Assembly (NCBI RefSeq): GCF_029852145.1 | Contig: NC_079978.1 | Span: 16,619,653 to 16,683,652 of the forward strand | Reading direction: 5' to 3' | DNA length: 64,000 nt | DNA from: Microplitis mediator | Taxonomy: Eukaryota > Arthropoda > Insecta > Hymenoptera > Braconidae | Part shown: positions 1 through 12,030 of the stretch, piece after piece | Layout: the number at the start of each line of letters is the position of its first letter | Position numbering within the stretch: the stretch's first letter is position 1 | Made by a program: the position numbers and the translations under genes | Notes under the pieces: model-generated | What the model was told of the DNA's origin: nothing | Databases searched by the model: none | The model's input: only the letters and a program-made list of their open reading frames with translations

Positions 1-175
1 GTTTTTTCGAATTTTTGTTTAAACTACATTAAGGAAAAAAAAAAAATTATGTTCTGCCTTTATAATAATTGAAAACTTTATTGATAACAGTGATATATAA
101 ATATATTGTTTTTTTTTAACATGTGAATTTTATACATATATACATATATATTACATACAGCGATTATCTTATGAT

Positions 176-490
176 CTATTGCATCTTTGCCATCTTGCGA
201 TACTTTCTCGATTCATTACTTGACACTCTATTTTCGGTATTGAATCGTTTCGCAATGAAATGCATGCGGATTATAAAGAAATAATCGATTATCGATTTAG
301 TGAATTCTTTTTGATGTTTTTGGCATCCAACTACCTGTATCGCTTCTTTGCTATCAAGAACGGTATAACAACTTTGAAATAATGTATCCTTATTAATTTT
401 ATTACTCTGCGTCACTTGCCGAATCTCTTGCTCAATGCAATCTAATAAATTTATTAGTTTGAGTATATAGTTGTGGAGTATATAGTCTCC
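176..490 (-). pseudogene. C-terminal coding stub cut by fold-back element
   Basis: About 105 open codons on the minus strand end at a stop near 176. The upstream part of the same open frame (above about 490) is sequence of the neighbouring fold-back element, so the true protein is cut at that junction. The remaining protein has a helical, Leu/Ile-rich start, a C..H pair (VGCQKHQKEF), then a hydrophobic-aromatic stretch and a basic tail. I do not recognise the family. The open length in such AT-rich DNA and the protein-like composition support a real former coding region, perhaps the tail of a DNA-transposon protein. No start codon of its own is left. Confidence 0.4.
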
Positions 491-3111
491 ATAATTTCGG
501 CTAAATAAGTTTCCATGAAGCAACAAAATGCCCAAATCACAAATAGCCAAAGTGACAAAATGTTGAAATCACAAAATGCAAATGTTTCAATACGTTGGAA
601 TAAAAACACGCCCAAGTAACAATTCGACCAATTGAAAAAATGTCAAAGTTAAAAAATCCTGAAATCATGCATACATCGCAGAATTCACGATTCGTCCAAG
701 TGACAATTCGTCAAAATTATAAAATGCCCAGAAAAAAAAGGGAGGATAACTTCAGTCAATAATCTAGAATTCTACAGTAAAATTAGTATTATCATAACAG
801 TAACCAGATAATAGATAAAAAAAATCAGCGGTAAATTTAAAAACAAGAGAATTGTATATCATAATGATAAATAGTACTTTTTGGAATTGATCAAGAAGTA
901 AATTTATTATCTTTTATATTTAATAAAAAATAAATAAATTAAAACTAATTATAGTAATTAAAATAAAAATAATTATCGAAAAAACAAAAAAAAATTTTCT
1001 TCGAAATTTGAAACGAATTACTTAAAGAAATTACCAAGTCAAAATAAGACATTAATATAGAATATAAATATAATTACAACTTGACTAATTTCTATACATT
1101 ATTTTTACGTACATGTAAATTTTCAAGTCATAAATATATCGTTAAAATTATTTTTTTATTTTTCGTAAATCAATTAATTTTAAAAAATATTAATTTTAAA
1201 GATAACTACACGTATCCAAAAAATTAAAGGAACGAAATAATTTTATAAATTTTTTATTGATTTTTGGAAGGCTGTATTTTCGTGAAAAAAAATCCTATCG
1301 AAAAAACAAAAAAAAGCAAATTGAAGCTTGAAATGTCTAGTTTGAAGATATTCCAGCAAAATATTTTTTCGAGCCACGGTTTTTGCGGAATTATAAGAAA
1401 CAGGTCGAGACAAAATTTTTGTAAATTTTTTGGTTTTGTTTTTAAGGTCTACGGGGCCGGGAAAAATTTTTTAAAAAAAACGAATTCATGACTCTTAGGA
1501 AATTTATTCAGCTACAATCTGCATTTTTTTGTTTCTCTGTACGTCAATTTTCTGCTGAGATATCAGCCTTCAAATGAAAAAGGACCCTTTTGTCTTTGAT
1601 TATTGATATTTCAGCAAATAAAGACCGCACAGTAATTTAAAGGGCAGTTTAAGAAACTAAAATAAATGCCCTACAAGCTCCATTTTCGATTTTTTCCAAA
1701 AAAAAATTTTTTTCATCTGTGATATCCATTTGAATAATCCTTAAAAAATGGCCATTTTCTGGTTTTTTAGTCGATTCATCGCTACTCTCCAAATATTGAT
1801 AACAAAAAATAATGTTGCCAGGTAATTTTACAGCTTAATGTACCCTTAAAAACTCTGAAAATTTTCAGATTGATCCATTGAACCGTTTGTCTGGTCCGAT
1901 TGCTCAAAGTTTTGCAAAACAATTAAAGGAACAAGTTTTGTTCCTTAAATTGTCTAATGGTTATCTAAATGAAAAAATCAATTTTTTTCGGATTTCCTTT
2001 CATTTTTGTGTTAGTTATTCAGTAAATGTGAGGTACAGAGAAAAAAAAAAAATTTTTCCGAAAAACAAGATTTTTAAAAATTTTTTTTTCACATTTTATT
2101 GAGTTTTATTTATTTTTTTTTTTTTTTCGTTTTTCGGAAAAAATTTTCCCCGTAGACCTTAAAAACAAAACCATAAAATTTACAAAAATTTTGTCTCGAC
2201 CTGTTTCTTATAATTCCGCAAAAACCGTGGCTCGAATAAATATTTTGCTGGAATATCTTCAAACTAGAGATTTCAAGCTTCAATTTTCTTTTTTTTGTTT
2301 TTTCGATACGATTATTTGTTACGGAAATACAGCCTTCCAAAAATCTCTAAAAAATTTATGAAATTATTTTGTTCCTTTAATTTTTTGGATAAGTGAAGTT
2401 ATCTTTAGAATTAATATTTTTGAGAATTGATTGATTTACGAACAATAAAAAAATAATTTTAACGATATATTTATGACTTGAAAATTTACATGTACGTGAA
2501 AATAATGTATAGAAATTAGTCAAGTTGTAATTATATGTATATTCTATATTAATGTCTTATTTGGAGTTGGTAATTACTTTAAGTAATTCGTTTCTAATTT
2601 CAAAGAAAATTTTTTTTTGTTTTTTTAATGATTATTTTTACTTAAATAACTATAATCAGTTTTAATTTATTTATTTTTTATTAAATATAAAAGATAATAA
2701 ATTTACTTCTTGTTTAATTCCAAAAAAAACTATTCATTATTATGATATACAATTATCTTGTATTTACACTAACCGCTGATTTTTTTTAATCTATTATCTG
2801 GTTACTGTTATGATAATACTCATTGTACTGTAGAATTCTAGATTATTGACTGAGGTTATCCTCCCTTTTTTTTCTGGGCATTTTATAATTTTGACGAATT
2901 GTCGCTTGGACGAATCGTGAATTCTGCGATGTATGATTTCAGGATTTTTTAACTTTGACATTTTTTCAATTGGTCGAATCATTACTTGGGGGATTTCAAC
3001 ATTTTGTCACTTTGGCTATTTGTGATTTGGGCATTTTGTTGCTTCATGGAAACTTATTGAGGCAAAATATACACTGGTCAGAATGTGATGTGGGGATTTT
3101 GCCTGAAAGCC
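491..3111. mobile_element. Fold-back (giant inverted repeat) element, copy A
   Basis: The left arm (about 491-1500) reappears as reverse complement at about 2120-3111. Both arms share, in order, short repeats built on TGCCCAAATCACAAA, a GGGAGGATAAC segment, an AT-rich stretch and a segment read in both orientations as a 75-residue shadow ORF. The block 1500-2100 is present only on the left, so the right arm carries an internal deletion compared with copy B. The outermost roughly 45 bases are missing at the left end, where the element abuts a coding stub. No transposase is encoded. A transcript through it would form a hairpin about 1 kb long. Confidence 0.8.
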
Positions 3112-3501
3112 TGAAAATTCGTTTAGTTCAAAGAAAGAAAATGTTTTATATTTCGAATTTTGGCACCAGTGATTCCGGTGGTAATATGAAACGCCGCTCT
3201 AATGAAATTTAAATAAAAACAATATGTGAATTAAAAATAAAATATTTGATTGTTTATTCAATACCAATCAATTAATTTATATTATAAAAATATTACAAAT
3301 GTTTAATTACAATCATAGTGATTAGTTGATTAAAGACTAACATACTGATACAAATAACAAAAATATACATCAAAATTCAAAATACTGCTGCAAAATTGCA
3401 TTAAATATTGCTTTTCAATGACTTACGTCATCAGTGGTTTACCAATGAATACTGCATTTAAATGCGATTAATACTTGAAATTATTATTAGTTATAAAAAA
3501 T
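3112..3501 (-). other. 3' flank and probable 3' UTR of the UDP-glucose dehydrogenase gene
   Basis: AT-rich and without coding potential. An AATAAA-type polyadenylation signal lies on the minus strand at 3253-3258, about 245 bases past the stop codon, which makes this the likely 3' UTR. Confidence 0.45.
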
Positions 3502-5176
3502 TCACATCTGTGTGGGGCTGCCCCAAGTCCTAGAAGTGGCGATCCGCGATACACGTTTACCAATCGTTTGGACATTGAAACCAATCTTTTGTAATTTTTC
3601 ATGGTCTAGAATTTTACGACCATCGAATATGTACACCGGTTTGGTCATTTCTGCATAGATACGTTCGAAATCCAGTTCCTGGAAATAAACAAATGTTAGA
3701 CAATAGAAGAATACGTTTTTGTACACTTGATGAGGTGTACTTACAATAAATTCATCCCACTCTGTACATACGACAATGGCATGAGTGTTCTTGGTAGCAC
3801 TGTACGCATTGTCAAAAATATTAATGCGATTTGTAACGTCATCGATATCTACAGCTGATAAATTATCAATTATTTGAGTTTCTTCTACCTGTGGAACCAT
3901 AAAAACAAAATTTATTAAGATATATCTTTTCTATTCTAAAGTTGTTGGAATTTTTAATAATTATAAATTACGTAAATGGAATACCTTGGGATCGTAAATA
4001 TGAAGAACGGCCCCTTCGTCAAGTAGATTTTTGGCCACAGCGATAGCAGGACTTTCTCTGGTGTCTCCAGTATTTTTTTTAAATGCGAATCCTAGCATCG
4101 CGATATGTTTATCTGTGACAGTATTGAAAAGACTCTCAATGATCTTGTTCGAGAATCTAGACTTCTGGTACTCATTCATATCAATTACTTGTTGCCAATA
4201 AGCAGCGACTTCTGGTAAATTGAGATACTCGCATATGTATACAAGATTGAGTAGATCTTTTCGGAAGCAAGAGCCACCGAAACCCACTGAGGCTTGAAGG
4301 AATTTTGAACCAAGTCGCGAGTCCAAACCAACGGCTCTTGCGACTTCAGATACATCAGCTCCAGTAGCTTCACATACTGCCGACAGCGAATTGATACTGG
4401 ATATTCGCTGAGCCAAAAATGCATTAGCCGCTAGCTTAGACAGTTCGGAACTCCACGTGTTGGTGGTAAAGATTTTTTCACGTGGAATCCAGTGATCGTA
4501 CATATTACAGAGCTTTTCGATAGCTTCGCGTCCCTTCGGAAAATCTTCACCTCCAATTAAAACACGATCTGGATTCACTAAATTATCAATTGCTGTTCCT
4601 TCAGCTAAAAACTCAGGATTTGAAAAAATCTACAACGACAACAAACAAATTAATGATAAGTTTAACAATTATTATTTTTATTAACAATAAACTAAACAAA
4701 ACAATAAGCAATACCTGATAAGAAACGCCTGGTTTATGATTAGCTCGTAAAATATTCATGATACTTTCAGCAGCTCTAACAGGCACCGTGCTCTTTTCAA
4801 CGACAATTTTATCATCAGTTGCCACCTCAGCAATCATTCTCGCTGTGTTTTCAACGTACGTTAAATCAGCGGCACGTCCTTTACCATTTCCAAATGTCTT
4901 GGTCGGTGTAATTACAGAAATAAAAATTAAATCAGCCTCCTGTATCGCAGCTTCAATGTCCGTAGAGAAAAATAAATTCTTTCCTCGGCATTTCTTGAGC
5001 ACTTCATCCAAACCCGGCTCATGAATCCGCAGTTTCTCTGAGTTCCACTGAGCTATCTTCTCATTACTCTTATCAACAACCGTCACACGGATATCCGGAC
5101 ACTTCAGTGCTATTACACTACATGTTGGACCACCTACATACCCACCACCAATGCCACTAATTTTTTTGATTGTCAT
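3502..5176 (-). CDS. sgl: UDP-glucose 6-dehydrogenase
   Basis: Oxidises UDP-glucose to UDP-glucuronate with two NAD+, a cytosolic step feeding glycosaminoglycan synthesis and glucuronidation. Four exons join in frame: 4715-5176, 3985-4629, 3745-3888 and 3502-3678, all with GT-AG borders, giving 475 residues, the usual animal length. The start is the MTIKKI methionine; a TTTCAG eight bases upstream may end a 5' UTR intron. Visible are the Rossmann GxGxxG motif (residues 10-15), EKSTVPV (about 127-133), KLAANAF with the active-site Lys (about 219) and GFGGSC with catalytic Cys275. Oddities: GGGYVG replaces GAGYVG, and Ile89 replaces the usual Asn in SVNTPTK near the NAD site. The ends of the protein are also divergent. 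It is intact and plausibly active, but could be a drifting paralogue. The gene lies between two copies of the same fold-back element. Confidence 0.93.
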
Positions 5177-5870
5177 TTTCAAGTCTGAAACATCAAATCG
5201 ATTATTAAATACCTCCAATTAAAACATTTAGAATTAAAATCATTAAAAAAAAATTAACATTTAAATAAAATATAATTATTTAAATAATTATGTATTTACT
5301 CAGGTCAGATCCAACGTCGTTTTTAAAATTGTTTAATTATAAATTCAATGATCAGCCCAGTTAGCTGATAAATTCGAGAATGTCTCCAACTGACAGTACC
5401 CGATAATTTATAACAATGAATGCACCAACTAATTGTTTGATATGATTTTAAAGTCTGGCGTTTCAGAAATAATATTCTTCGAATTACAGTTTAATTTAAC
5501 TTGTATTTTATCACAGATACCTCATAAATTTTAGCTCTTCATAAATAAACACTAGCGCATATTAATTACAATCAAATTCCGCTCGTAATCCAATAAGAAA
5601 TTCTCTTGATCCGACTAGTTGGAGTAAAGTTTAAAATTAATTTTAAAAAATTATCTATAAATAATTCGAGATGAATTATTTACGAACACGATTAGTTATT
5701 AATTTATTACTACAAAAGCACGATTACAAATTTATTGATTCATAAATAATTGCAATCAATGGACACGTGTTTTAAAAAGAAAGAGACTAACCAGGGGCCA
5801 GTTCATTCAATGCAAGACAATGAAAATGATAGTTGATATTATTAGTTCATACTACAACATACAGAAGTAT
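5177..5870. other. Upstream region of the UDP-glucose dehydrogenase gene
   Basis: AT-rich, without coding frames or clear repeats. It should hold the promoter and any 5' UTR exon, but I see no convincing TATA or initiator pair. Confidence 0.3.
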
Positions 5871-8800
5871 ACGGCTTGCAGGGAAAATCCCCCCATCACA
5901 TTCTGACCAGTGTATATTTCGCCTCAATACGTTTCCGTGAAGCAACAAAATGCCCAAATCACAAAAGTAACAATTCGACCAATTGAAAAAATGTCAAAGT
6001 TAAAAAATCCTGAAATCATACATGGCAGAATTCACGATTCGTCCAAGTGACAGTGCGTCAAAATTATAAAATGCCCAGAAATAAAAGGGAGGATAACTTC
6101 AGTCAATAATCTAGAATTCTACAGTAAACCTAGTATTATCATAACAGTAACCAGATAATAAATAAAAAAAATCAGCGGTAAATTTAAAAACAAGATAATT
6201 GTATATCATAATAATAAATAGTACTTTTTGGAATTGAACAACAAGTAAATTTATTATCTTTTATATTTAATAAAAAACAAATAAATTAAAACTAATTATA
6301 GTAATTTAAATAAAAATAATTATTAAAAAAACAAAAAAAAATTTTCTTTGAAATTTGAATCGAATTACTTAAAGTAATTACCAAGTTAAAATAAGACATT
6401 GATATAGAATATAAATATAATTACAACTTGACTAATTTCTATACATTATTTTTACGTACATGTAAATTTTCAAGTCATAAATATATCGTTAAAATTATTT
6501 TTTTATTTTTCGTAAATCAATCAATTTTAAAAAATATTAATTTTAAAGATAACTACACTTATCCAAAAAATTAAAGGAACAAAAAAATTTTATAAATTTG
6601 TTATTGATTTTTGGAAGGCTGTATTTTCGTGAAAAATGATCGTATCGAAGAAACAAAAGAGCAAATTGAAGTTTGAAATCTCTAATTCGAAGATATTCCA
6701 GCAAAATATTTTTTCGAGCCACGGTTTTTGCGGGATCATAAGAAAAAGGTCGAGACAAAATTTTTCTTAATTTTTTGGTTTTGTTTTTAAGGTCTACGGG
6801 GCCGGGAAAATTTTTTTAAAAAAACCAATTCATGACTCGCTTAGGAAATTTATTCAGCTACAATCTGCATTTTTTTGTTTCTCTGTACGTCAATTTTCTG
6901 CTGAGATATCAGCCTTCAAATGAAAAAGGATCCTTTTGTCTTTGATTATTGATATTTCAGCAAATAAAGACTGCACAGTAATTTAAAGGGCAGTTTAAGA
7001 AACTTAAATAAATGCCCTACAAGCTCCATTTTCGATTTTTTCCAAAAAAAATTTTTTTTCATCTGTGATATCCATTTGAATAATCCTTAATAAATGGCCA
7101 TTTTCTGGTTTTTTAGTCGACTCATCGCTACTCTGCAAATATTAATAAAAAAAATAATGTTGCCAGGTAATTTTACAGCTAAATGTATCTTCAAAAACTC
7201 TGGAAATTTTCAGATTGATCCATTGAACCGTTTGTCTGGTCCGATTGCTCAAAGTTTTGCAAAACAATTAAAAGAACAAGTTTTGTTCCTTAAATTGTCT
7301 AATCGTTATCAAAATAAAAAAATCAATTTTTTCGGATTTCCTTTCATTTTTGTGTTGGTTATTCAGTAAATGTAAGGTGAAGAGAAAAAAAAAAATTTTT
7401 CCGAAAAACGAGATAAAACAAGAATTTTTTTACTTTTTTTTTTAACGTTTTATTCAGTTTTTTTTTTTTTTTTTTTTTCGTTTTTCGGAAAAAAATTTTT
7501 TTTTTCTCTTTACCTCAAATTTACTGAATAACTAACACAAAAATGAAAGAAAATCCGAAAAAATTGATTTTTTCATTTTGATAACGATTAGACAATTTAC
7601 GGAACAAAACTTGTTCCTTTAATTGTTTTGCACAACTTTGAGCAATCGGACCAGACAAACGGTTCAATGGATCAATCTGAAAATTTCCAGAGTTTTTAAG
7701 GATACATTAAGCTGTAAAATTACCTGGCAACATTATTTTTTTTATCAATATTTGCAGAGTAGCGATGAGTCGACTAAAAAACCAGAAAATGGCCATTTTT
7801 TAAGGATTATTCGAATGGATATCACGGATGAAAAAAAATTTTTTTTGGGAAAAATCGAAAATGGAGCTTGTAGGGCATTTATTTAAGTTTCCTAAACTGC
7901 CCTTTAAATTACTGTGCGGTCATTATTTGCTGAGATATCAATAATCAAAGACAAAAGGATCCTTTTTCATTTGAAAGCTGATATCTCAGCAGAAAATTGA
8001 CGTACAGAGAACCAAAAAAATGCAGATTGTAGCTGAATAAATTTCCTAAGAGTCATGAATTCGTTTTTTTGAAAAAATTTTCCCGGCCCCGTAGACCTTA
8101 AAAACAAAACCAAAAAATTTACAAAAATTTTGTCTTGACCTGTTTCTTATAATTCCGCAAAAACCCTGGCTCGAAAAAATATTTTGCTGGAATATCTTCA
8201 AACTAGACATTTCAAGCTTCAATTTGCTTTTTTTTGTTTATTCGATACGATTATTTTTCACGAAAATACAGCCTTCCAAAAATCACTAAAAAATTTATAA
8301 AATTATTTTGTTCCTTTAATTTTTTGGATAAGTGTAGTTATCTTTAAAATTAATATTTTTTAAAATTGATTGATTTACGAAAAATAAAAAAATAATTTTA
8401 ACGATATATTTATGACTTGAAAATTTACATGTACGTAAAAATAATGTATAGAAATTAGTCAAGTTGTAATTATATTTATATTCTATATTAATGTCTTATT
8501 TGGAGTTGGTAATTACTTTAAGTAATTCGTTTCAAATTTCAAAAAAAATTTTTTTTTGTTCGTTTAATAATTATTTTTATTTAAATTACTATAATTAGTT
8601 TTAATTTATTTATTTTTTATTAAATATAAAAGATAATAAATTTACTTCTTGTTCAATTCCAAAAAGTACTATTTATTATTATGATATACAATTATCTTGT
8701 TTTTAAATTTACTGCTGATTTTTTTTATTTATTATCTGGTTACTGTTATGATCATACTAATTGTACTGTAGAATTCTAGATTATTGACTGAGGTTATCCT

Positions 8801-9095
8801 CCCTTTTTATTTCTGGGCATTTTATAATTTTGACGAATTGTCACTTGGACGAATCGTGAATTCTGCGATGTATGCATAATTTCAGGATTTTTTAACTTTG
8901 ACCTTTTTTCAATTGGTCGAATTGTTACTTGGGCGTGTTTTTATTCCAACGTATTGAAACATTTGCATTTTGTGATTTCAACATTTTGTCACTTTGGCTA
9001 TTTGTGATTTGGGCATTTTGTTGCTTCATGGAAACTTATTTGGGCGAAATATATACCGGTCAGAATGTGATGTGGGGATTTTGCCTGCAAGCCGT
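5871..9095. mobile_element. Fold-back element, copy B (near-complete 3.2 kb palindrome)
   Basis: The left arm (5871 to about 7435) and right arm (about 7480-9095) are long reverse complements around a T-rich centre. Terminal inverted repeats begin ACGGCTTGCAGG on the left and end CCTGCAAGCCGT on the right. The arms repeat the same sub-blocks as copy A, including the region A lost from its right arm, so B is the better template for the family. I find no protein that could move it and no certain target duplication; the right end directly abuts the TTAAAATTTG end of another repeat family. Confidence 0.85.
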
Positions 9096-9312
9096 TAAAA
9101 TTTGTTGACAGTCGAACGTGAAAGTAAGACCTTGACAATTTTTCTGGAACTGTCATCTAGTGTAGTCGAGAAGTGAGTTTTCTGCGAAAAATTGTAAAAA
9201 CACTCTTAAAAATATGGCGATTGGTGCATTGGATTCAGAATTTAATGCTGAGAAATGGGAATTTTTTAATTTATCCGCCATTAAAAATTTCATTTGTTAT
9301 AAACAAAAAGGC
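9096..9312 (+). repeat. Terminal segment of the Tc1-like repeat family (copy 1)
   Basis: About 215 bases starting TTAAAATTTGTTGACAG are nearly identical to 63480-63690, and a reversed, more divergent copy lies at about 12620-12765. It covers an end of the element plus the first codons of a transposase-like ORF. Confidence 0.7.
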
Positions 9313-9512
9313 CATTCGGCAGCCGAAATGGAAGGTAGATTTTCCAATTAATCTATATAAAAAGTTTCATACATACATATCTTGTGATTCATGTTAGTGT
9401 ATAGTCATGATATGAAATTAGGCTTGTTTTCTAAGAGTGAGGGTAAAAAAAAGACAACGACTATTTCCGATACAGAACTTCAGATAGTTGATTTGACAAA
9501 ACATTATATAGG
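9214..9512 (+). pseudogene. Tc1/mariner-type transposase fragment, N-terminal DNA-binding part
   Basis: A 45-codon ORF (9214-9351) has a helix-turn-helix-like stretch with KQKGHSAAEMEGRF. After about 60 bases with stops, a second open stretch (9402-9512) contains GKKKTTTISDTELQIVDL. The order first helix-turn-helix, then a basic Gly/Lys-rich linker, then a Thr-rich second helix-turn-helix matches the paired domain of Tc1-like transposases. A TATAG near 9400 and a weak donor in the first block could define a small intron; otherwise this is decay. No DDE catalytic region follows. Family assignment rests on pattern resemblance only. Confidence 0.45.
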
Positions 9513-9583
9513 TAATGTACCAAACTAACCTTCACGTAAACAAAGTATATAGAAAATTTACTTAATATGATCATAATTGTAAT

Positions 9584-10632
9584 CGCTATTACGATGGCAA
9601 GACCAGTTATAATTATAGGACGCACAGGTACGTTTGAAACAACATAAGTGATAAAAGAAATCCTTTTAAAATATAAAATAGCTGTGAAATTTACAGGTTA
9701 TTTTCTTCACAATAAAATACAACTGACGAAATTGAATTATGATGGGAAATGCTTAAGTTATGTGGAATAAGAAACCATATTCCCAACATTTTTAGATTTC
9801 ATTAAAAATTTCAAGGCTATCAAATTATTGGAAGAAATAGTCAAAACATAAAGCTTAAGGTTATAAATTAAAGATTATTAGACAAGCTTTCAGATAACTT
9901 CTATAGAAATTTTCTATGAGTTTTAGTTTTAAAGTTATATGAACTTTAATAGTGATTAAAAACTAATTTTTTAAAATAATCGAGGAAATTTCAAACATCC
10001 ACAACTTCTAAACTAATCTACCACTTTAGCCCATCTTTGAACTTGATCAAGATAATTACCTATAACATAAGAAAAAAAAATTTTATCAAGATCTGATAAG
10101 AACTATGGGCGCTATCATAATGACAAGACCAGTGATAATCATAGGTCGTGGAGGTACATTTGATACATCATAAATAATAAAAGAAATACTTTTAAAATAT
10201 AAAATAGCTGTGAAATTTACAGATTATTTTGTGCACAATATAATACAACTGACAAAACTGGATTATAATGGGACAAGCATAAGTTATGTGGAATGAAAAC
10301 CATATTTTCAACATTTCTTAGTTCCATTAAAATTTTCAAGGCTATCAAATTATTGGAAGAAATGGTCAAAATATAAACTTTTAGGTCATAAATTAAAGCT
10401 TATTAGTCAAGCTTTCAAATCCTTTTTACGGAAATTATCTATGAGTTGTAGTTTTAAAGTTAAATGAACTTGAAAGTGGATAAAAATTTTTTTTTTTGAA
10501 AAATCGTGGAAATTTGAAACAGCCATATCTTCTAAACTAATCGAACGATTTAGCCCATCTTCGAACTTGACCGTGATAATCGCAAGTAGAATAAGTGTGA
10601 AAAATTTCATTAAGATCCGATAAGGACTCTAG
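9584..10632. repeat. Direct duplication, two copies of about 525 bp
   Basis: Copy 1 (9584-10109) and copy 2 (10110-10632) run head to tail, both starting near ACGATGGCAAGACCAG / ATAATGACAAGACCAG and sharing the rest with scattered substitutions. No coding potential is seen. Confidence 0.75.
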
Positions 10633-10663
10633 GCGCAATCGTGTTCTCAAAACTTGGTTCTAT

Positions 10664-10742
<79 letters not shown>
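10664..10742. repeat. (TA)n microsatellite
   Basis: About 78 bases of pure TA repeat. A palindromic element has inserted at its right edge, and a few TA units remain on the far side of that element. Confidence 0.95.
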
Positions 10743-10745
<3 letters not shown>

Positions 10746-11884
10746 GGTGGTCCGTTTGGAACGACTATTTTTTTTTTTTTCGCCCCCACTGAAAAATATT
10801 GTTGTAGACATTGAAAAAAAAATTCTCTGAAAGTTTTAGCTCTTAATTTTAATTCTAAGTACTTTACATTTGATTTTGAAATTTTCCCATTTAAAATACA
10901 TAGGAAAGTTGGGATTTTTTTTTTAATTCTCTATAACTCAGCCGCATTTTAAGTTATCGAGTCGCCGTTTGCGGCATTTTTTAGGTAATTTGATACTCTT
11001 CAAAAGTCTCCTTAATAGTTTTACTCGGACTCTAATTGTTTTTTCTGTATTGGTTCTGAAAATAATTTTTTTAATAATAATTCGGGTTTTTAGTTGATAT
11101 TAACTAAATAACGAAATTTGAAGAAAAAGTGCAGATAACGATTCTTTAGGAAATTTTATTCGCTACAAAAAAGGTCCTTTTAGTTAAGTGGCTCAAGTTC
11201 TTCGTTCACGTGATATAGAGATTTCAGTATTTTTGTAAATAAAATATTTGTCAAAAAATTCCACCAAATGCTATTTCATTTCAATTTTAAATCAGTAAAT
11301 AATTTTCCTTTCATTAATTTAATCCAGTCATTAAAATCAGAAGGGGTCAAATTGATGAACTTCGGAAAAATTTTTGACAAATATTTTATTTACAAAATTA
11401 CTAAAATCCCTATATCACGTGAACGGAGAACTTAAGCTACTTAACTAAGAGGACCTTTTTTGTAGCGAATAAAATTTCCTAAAAAATCGTTATCTGCACT
11501 TTTTCTGTAAATTTCGTTATTTAGTTAATATCAACTAAAAACCCAAATTATTATTAAAAAAATTATTTTCATTACCAATACAGAAAAAACAATTAGAGTC
11601 CGAGTAAAACTATTAAGGAGACTTTTGAAGAGTATCAAATTACCTAAAAAATGCCGCAAACGGCGACCCGATAACTTAAAATGCGGCTGAGTTATAGAGA
11701 ATTAAAAAAAAAATCCCAACTTTCCCATGTATTTTAAATGAGACAATTTCAAAATCAAATGTAAAGTACTTAGAATTAAAATTAAGAGCTAAAACTTTCA
11801 GAGAATTTTTTTTTCAATGTCTACAACAATATTTTTCAGTGGGAGCGAAAAAAAAAAAATAGTCGTTCCAAACGGACCACCCTA
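10743..11884. mobile_element. Palindromic MITE with GGGTGGTCC ends, inserted at TA
   Basis: The 1142 bp element starts TAGGGTGGTCCGTTTGGAAC and ends with its reverse complement. The arms pair almost completely, leaving a loop of roughly 120 bases near 11255-11375. Both ends abut TA-repeat sequence, which fits a TA target duplication as in Tc1/mariner-type elements. No protein is encoded. Confidence 0.85.
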
Positions 11885-12030
11885 ATATATATACATACAT
11901 ATATAAATTTTTCAACGAATGGTATTTTCGGACTCTACTCAACTAATTATGATCGGTTGTGACAAAATTCCTTGAAAAATCGACCATGAGGACAAATACA
12001 ATACCTAGATTTTTAAAAAAATCTACCTAA

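Noticed and set aside
1264..2340. Pair of 75-codon ORFs starting MEGCI
   Set aside because: They are the two arms of fold-back copy A. No third-position bias or domain, and broken in copy B.
5871..9095. Target duplication of fold-back copy B
   Set aside because: Flanks (GTAT on the left, TAAA on the right) do not give an unambiguous repeat.
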